In this document: positions 60,054 to 64,000 of the stretch, in pieces
How the letters are laid out: every line of letters begins with the position of its first letter
Position numbering within the stretch: the first letter of the stretch is position 1
Source of the DNA: Betaproteobacteria bacterium
GTDB lineage: Bacteria > Pseudomonadota > Gammaproteobacteria > Burkholderiales > Rhodocyclaceae
DNA length: 64,000 bases
Reading direction: 5' to 3'
Assembly (NCBI GenBank): GCA_009782565.1
Contig: WRIU01000011.1
Span: 1-64,000 of the forward strand
The notes under the pieces: model-generated
The model's database searches: none
What the model saw: only the letters and a program-made list of their open reading frames with translations
Told to the model about the DNA's origin: nothing
Program-made: the position numbers and the translations under genes

Positions 60054-61082
60054 ATGAAATACCGGCTACCAATTCTCCTCTGCATCCTGCTGCTGACCGC
60101 AATCGGCATTTTCTGGGTTCAACCCAAGATTGAGTCGGTAAAGCCGTCTTCCATTACGGCAAATTGCAGCAGGGTAAAACAATGCCTCAGGACTGAAGTC
60201 GCGTGGCCTCCAGGCATGGAGTCCTGCCCAAAACTACTGGCTCCGGAAACAGTCAGAAGCCGTAGCAAGGATGGCAAATGGGGCTACTCGATAAATTTTG
60301 GGGAATGCAGCAATGACTCGATCATTGCGCCAAAATTCGATGCCGCAGAGAAATTTGGGTACAACGGACTGGCAAAAGTCAGCCAAAACGGCAAATGGGG
60401 CTATGTCAACCTCAAGGGTGAAGACATCATTCCGCTGCACTTCGACGAAGTGGGCGATTTCGATTATGGTCTGGTTCCCGTCAAATTGAACGACAAATGG
60501 GGTTACTTCAATGCCCAAGGGCAACTCATGGGCTCCATCAACTTCGACGCTGTATCGAGTATCTGGCGTGATGAACTTTCAGCAGTGCAACTCCAAGGGA
60601 AATGGGGTTACGTCAACCCTCTGGGCGAAACCGTCATCAAACCCGGTTTCGACAAGGTGACAGAATTTCGGAATAAATTGGCCAAAATCGAAGTAAACCG
60701 GAAATGGGGCGTCATCGACACCGCCGGTAAAGTCATCATTGCGCCAACCTTCGATGCCGTTTTTTCAACAAACGACCCCCAACTGCTGTTGGTCGCTCTC
60801 AACCGGAAATATGGTTATTTCGATAGCAGGGGCAAGGAAATCATTCCCCCTCTCCTCGTCAAGCCGGTTCAAGCAAGAATCGAAGGGGGCGTCCAGATTC
60901 TCCTCAACACAGCCGCGCTAACACCAACCGGCAACGCCACCCCCTCCCCCTCCCCAGACGTGCGCCTGAACCGATGGTATTTCCTTGGCACGGAACTACG
61001 TTTCGACGAAAACGGCAAGGCACAGTTTCAGCGCAATGGGGAATGGTTCCATATCAGCCAAAATGGCATGCTGCTGAAATAA
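60054..61082 (+). CDS. WG repeat-containing protein
   Basis: Repeated KWGYxN / KWGYF units (GKWGYVNLKGEDIIPLHFDEVGDF). Confidence 0.9.
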   Translation: MKYRLPILLCILLLTAIGIFWVQPKIESVKPSSITANCSRVKQCLRTEVAWPPGMESCPKLLAPETVRSRSKDGKWGYSINFGECSNDSIIAPKFDAAEKFGYNGLAKVSQNGKWGYVNLKGEDIIPLHFDEVGDFDYGLVPVKLNDKWGYFNAQGQLMGSINFDAVSSIWRDELSAVQLQGKWGYVNPLGETVIKPGFDKVTEFRNKLAKIEVNRKWGVIDTAGKVIIAPTFDAVFSTNDPQLLLVALNRKYGYFDSRGKEIIPPLLVKPVQARIEGGVQILLNTAALTPTGNATPSPSPDVRLNRWYFLGTELRFDENGKAQFQRNGEWFHISQNGMLLK

Positions 61083-61139
61083 AAACAGGCTCCCGCGAGG
61101 GGAGAAGGGAGTTTTGTGTACGTCTGAACCAAAGCCGCT

Positions 61140-62102
61140 CTAGCCGGGCTTTCTTACCATCGTCCGCTTCAGTTTGGGCGGGCGTTCCCTTTCAGACCCG
61201 ATCTTTTTCGGCGCGGGCAGCCCCGCCAGACGGCAGGTATCGGCTTCCGGCATTTCCATCCACATGCCGCGCTTGAGCCTGGGCGGCAGTTCAACCGGGC
61301 CGTAGCGCACCCGCATCAACCGGCTCACGGTGAAACCGATGGCCTCGAACATGCGGCGCACTTCGCGGTTACGGCCTTCCGGGAGAACGACCCTGTACCA
61401 GCGATTCACTCCCTCCCCCCTTTCCTGTCGCAAGGAGCTGAAACGGGCGTGGCCGTCTTCGAGCGCGATGCCTTCAGTCAGCGCCCGGATGTGCTCGTCG
61501 CCGAGTTCTCCCAAGAGTCTCACCGCGTATTCGCGCTCAAACCCGTAACGCGGGTGCATCATCCGGTTGGCAAGGTTGCCGTCGTCCGTGAAGAGCAGCA
61601 GCCCGGAAGTGTTGAAATCCAGCCGCCCGATGGCGAGCCAGCGCCCGCGCCGTAAAGCGGGCAGGCGCTCGAACACCGAAGGACGGCCTTCCGGGTCATT
61701 GCGGGAAACGATCTCGCCCTCGGGTTTGTGATAGATCAGCACTCTCGGCGCGCGCGCGCCGAAGCGTAATTGAACCAGGCGGCCATTGAGTTTGACCCGG
61801 TCGCCGGGGCCGACTTTCTGGCCGAGGCTGGCAGGCTGGTCATTGACCAGGATACGGCCTTCTTCCACCCACTCCTCAATCTGGCGGCGAGAAGCCACAC
61901 CCGCGCGGGCAAGCACTTTTTGCAAGCGTTCCGGTTCGCCGCCGTCGCGCGGGAAGCGCGCGCCGCGACGGACGGTACGCCCGCCACCCGCCGGGCCGTC
62001 ATCCGGCTTGCCCGGTTCCAGGTCAGACCCGTCATGACGTAAAAATTTATTCTTGCTCGGCGCCCGCAGGGGCGTCCGCTTCGATGTTCGTGGTGTCGAC
62101 AA
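61140..62102 (-). CDS. rluB: 23S rRNA pseudouridine synthase RluB family
   Basis: [47 protein letters not shown]. Confidence 0.92.
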   Translation of the reverse strand: MSTPRTSKRTPLRAPSKNKFLRHDGSDLEPGKPDDGPAGGGRTVRRGARFPRDGGEPERLQKVLARAGVASRRQIEEWVEEGRILVNDQPASLGQKVGPGDRVKLNGRLVQLRFGARAPRVLIYHKPEGEIVSRNDPEGRPSVFERLPALRRGRWLAIGRLDFNTSGLLLFTDDGNLANRMMHPRYGFEREYAVRLLGELGDEHIRALTEGIALEDGHARFSSLRQERGEGVNRWYRVVLPEGRNREVRRMFEAIGFTVSRLMRVRYGPVELPPRLKRGMWMEMPEADTCRLAGLPAPKKIGSERERPPKLKRTMVRKPG

Positions 62103-62721
62103 GTTCCATCATCCTTTCAATTTCGGGCAAGGCTGGCAATTCGGTCAGGCTGCACAAGCCCATGTCGTCGAGAAAACGCTTGGTCGTGGCGAAAAGCGCC
62201 GGACGGCCCGGTGTGTCGCGATGGCCTACGACGTCGATCCAGCCACGCGATTCCAAGGTCTTGAGCACGTTGGGCGAGACGGCTACGCCGCGTATCTCCT
62301 CGATGCCGCCCCGCGTAACCGGCTGGCGATACGCAATGATCGCCAGCGTTTCCATGACCGCCCTTGAATAACGCGGCGGCTTTTCGTTCTTCAGCCTGTC
62401 CAGGTAAGGCTGTAATTCGGCGCGCGTCTGGAAGCGCCAACCGCTGGCCGTTTGTACAAGCTCTATGCCCCGCCCCGCCGCTTCCCAATCCGCGCGCAAT
62501 TCGTCGAGCAGGCGGCGCACGATATCAGAGCCGGGGTCTTGCGCGAACAACTGGCGCAGGACATTCACAGGCAGCGGCGCGGCGCTGGCAAAAAGCGCCG
62601 CTTCGAGGACGCGCTTGACATCCGCCGGGACGTTCAACTCCGCCGCCACGACAGGCGCGGAGGTTTCTCCGTCCGGCAAGCTTTTTTCCTCCTGCGCGGG
62701 AATGCTCTCTTCAATGTTCAC
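62047..62721 (-). CDS. scpB: Segregation and condensation protein B
   Basis: [18 protein letters not shown] ... [24 protein letters not shown]. Confidence 0.94.
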   Translation of the reverse strand: MNIEESIPAQEEKSLPDGETSAPVVAAELNVPADVKRVLEAALFASAAPLPVNVLRQLFAQDPGSDIVRRLLDELRADWEAAGRGIELVQTASGWRFQTRAELQPYLDRLKNEKPPRYSRAVMETLAIIAYRQPVTRGGIEEIRGVAVSPNVLKTLESRGWIDVVGHRDTPGRPALFATTKRFLDDMGLCSLTELPALPEIERMMELVDTTNIEADAPAGAEQE

Positions 62722-63571
62722 TATCGGCCAGCTTTACGTAAATCGGCGCGAACGCCTCATTCTGGGTCACAACTACCAGGGCTTCCTTGACCAGTTCCAG
62801 CATGGCAAGAAAACTCACCACCAACCCGGCGGCCCCTTTTTCCAGATCAAGCAGCGTATCAAAAACAACGAACGCGCCGCCATGCAGTTTCCTCAGAATG
62901 AGCGACATATGTTCGCGCACCGATAACTTCTCGCGCTCGACATGGTGATGCTGCACGAGCCGCGCCCGCTTCATCAGCCGCAACCAGGCCAGTTGCAAAT
63001 CATGCAGGCTCACTTCCGGCATGCGTTCGACGATTTTTTCCGTCACAAACACGCCAACCCTTTCAAAATTCCGCCCCTCCCTGGGCAGGGCATCGAGCCG
63101 CGCAGCAGCAAGTTTAGTCTGTTCGTATTCGAGCAGCCGACGCACCAGTTCGGCCCTGGGGTCGATCTCGATGGCTTCCTCGCGCGGCGGGCGCGGCAGC
63201 AGCATACGCGACTTGATTTCCAGCAACATCGCGGCCATCAGCAGATACTCCGCCGCCAGTTCCAGATTGCTTGCGCGCATGGCTTCCACATATTCGAGAT
63301 ACTGCACAGTCAGCGGAGCCATTGGAATGTCGAGCACGTCGATGTTGGCGCGGCGGATCAGATAAAGCAGCAGATCGAGCGGCCCCTCGAAGGCTTCCAG
63401 AAACACGCGCAGCGCATCGGGTGGAATATATAAATCCTTGGGCAATTCCAGCACAGGCTCGCCGTAGAGACGGGCCAGTGCGTCGTTCGCCGCCTCGTTC
63501 GCTTCGCGCGGGGCCGGACAAGGCTCTTCCGACAGGCTATGGCTTTCCATCATGATCGTCTCAGCGCCCAA
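62711..63571 (-). CDS. scpA: Segregation and condensation protein A
   Basis: [36 protein letters not shown]. Confidence 0.95.
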   Translation of the reverse strand: MGAETIMMESHSLSEEPCPAPREANEAANDALARLYGEPVLELPKDLYIPPDALRVFLEAFEGPLDLLLYLIRRANIDVLDIPMAPLTVQYLEYVEAMRASNLELAAEYLLMAAMLLEIKSRMLLPRPPREEAIEIDPRAELVRRLLEYEQTKLAAARLDALPREGRNFERVGVFVTEKIVERMPEVSLHDLQLAWLRLMKRARLVQHHHVEREKLSVREHMSLILRKLHGGAFVVFDTLLDLEKGAAGLVVSFLAMLELVKEALVVVTQNEAFAPIYVKLADSEH

Positions 63572-64000
63572 ACAACTTCAGCAAACCAAACAAAAAAACA
63601 TCCAGCAACGGCCAAAGGATGACGCCAAGCGCGCCGGTCGCAATCAGGACGAGCAAAATAAGGAAGCCGAAAGGTTCGATACGCGCGTATTTCCAGGCCA
63701 GACGATTCGGCAGCAGGCTAACCGCGATACGCCCGCCATCGAGCGGCGGTATCGGCAGCAGGTTCAGTAAGAGCAACGCGCCATTGATGGTCATTCCGGC
63801 TACGGCCATCGAAACATAGATTTGCGGCACTTTTCCGGCGATGAGCGCGAAGATCATCGCCCAGATCACCGCCATGACCAGATTGGCAAAGGGACCCGCT
63901 GCCGCTACCCAGAGCATGTCTGATTTGGGATTACGCAAGCGGTTGAAGTTGACCGGAACCGGCTTCGCCCAACCGAACGTCCATGCCATACCGGAAAGCA
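63561..64000 (-). CDS. Site-2 protease family protein (5' end truncated by window edge)
   Basis: AWTFGWAKPVPVNFNRLRNPKSDMLWVAAAGPFANLVMAV ... LNLLPIPPLDGGRIAVSLLP. Confidence 0.9.
   Translation of the reverse strand, partial: LSGMAWTFGWAKPVPVNFNRLRNPKSDMLWVAAAGPFANLVMAVIWAMIFALIAGKVPQIYVSMAVAGMTINGALLLLNLLPIPPLDGGRIAVSLLPNRLAWKYARIEPFGFLILLVLIATGALGVILWPLLDVFLFGLLKLFGR

Overview
The window reads as a betaproteobacterial chromosome segment (Rhodocyclales-like by gene content; this is inference). The housekeeping backbone is tex, hslO, relA, mtfA, tRNA-Cys, mscL, rluC/rne, bioCB, comF, hemB, htpG, lpdA, rluB and scpBA. A compact ~23 kb block carries periplasmic nitrate reduction, nitrite ammonification and molybdenum-cofactor genes: moeB, modBC, a chemosensory-like kinase/CheY/CheX trio, napFDAGHBC, moaACDE, mobBA, moeA, nrfHA, ccsB/ccsA and mog. 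Two accessory spots carry type VI secretion effectors without T6SS structural genes. One is tae4-tai4 (53.56-54.40 kb). The most striking region is 16.1-21.0 kb, bracketed by a nonsense-interrupted tyrosine integrase and an inovirus-type HUH Rep. It holds hcp, a Tlde1-like L,D-transpeptidase effector (DUF2778-like), and four tandem paralogous small membrane proteins (candidate immunity genes) in an A-B-A-B order. Each downstream copy is preceded by a ~115-bp repeat that keeps a fossil of the effector 3' end, which also carries the translation start region of the next immunity gene. Other candidates include a PilJ-like sensor/Hpt/CheA-type ATPase kinase directly upstream of nap, a perfect FNR box before napF, a near-consensus sigma-28 promoter before a YjfB-like gene, a 139-bp element with 28-bp perfect inverted repeats that overwrites the rep 3' end, and a standalone alarmone-hydrolase-like HD protein coupled to an unknown gene. 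All family calls come from reading motifs; no database search was run.
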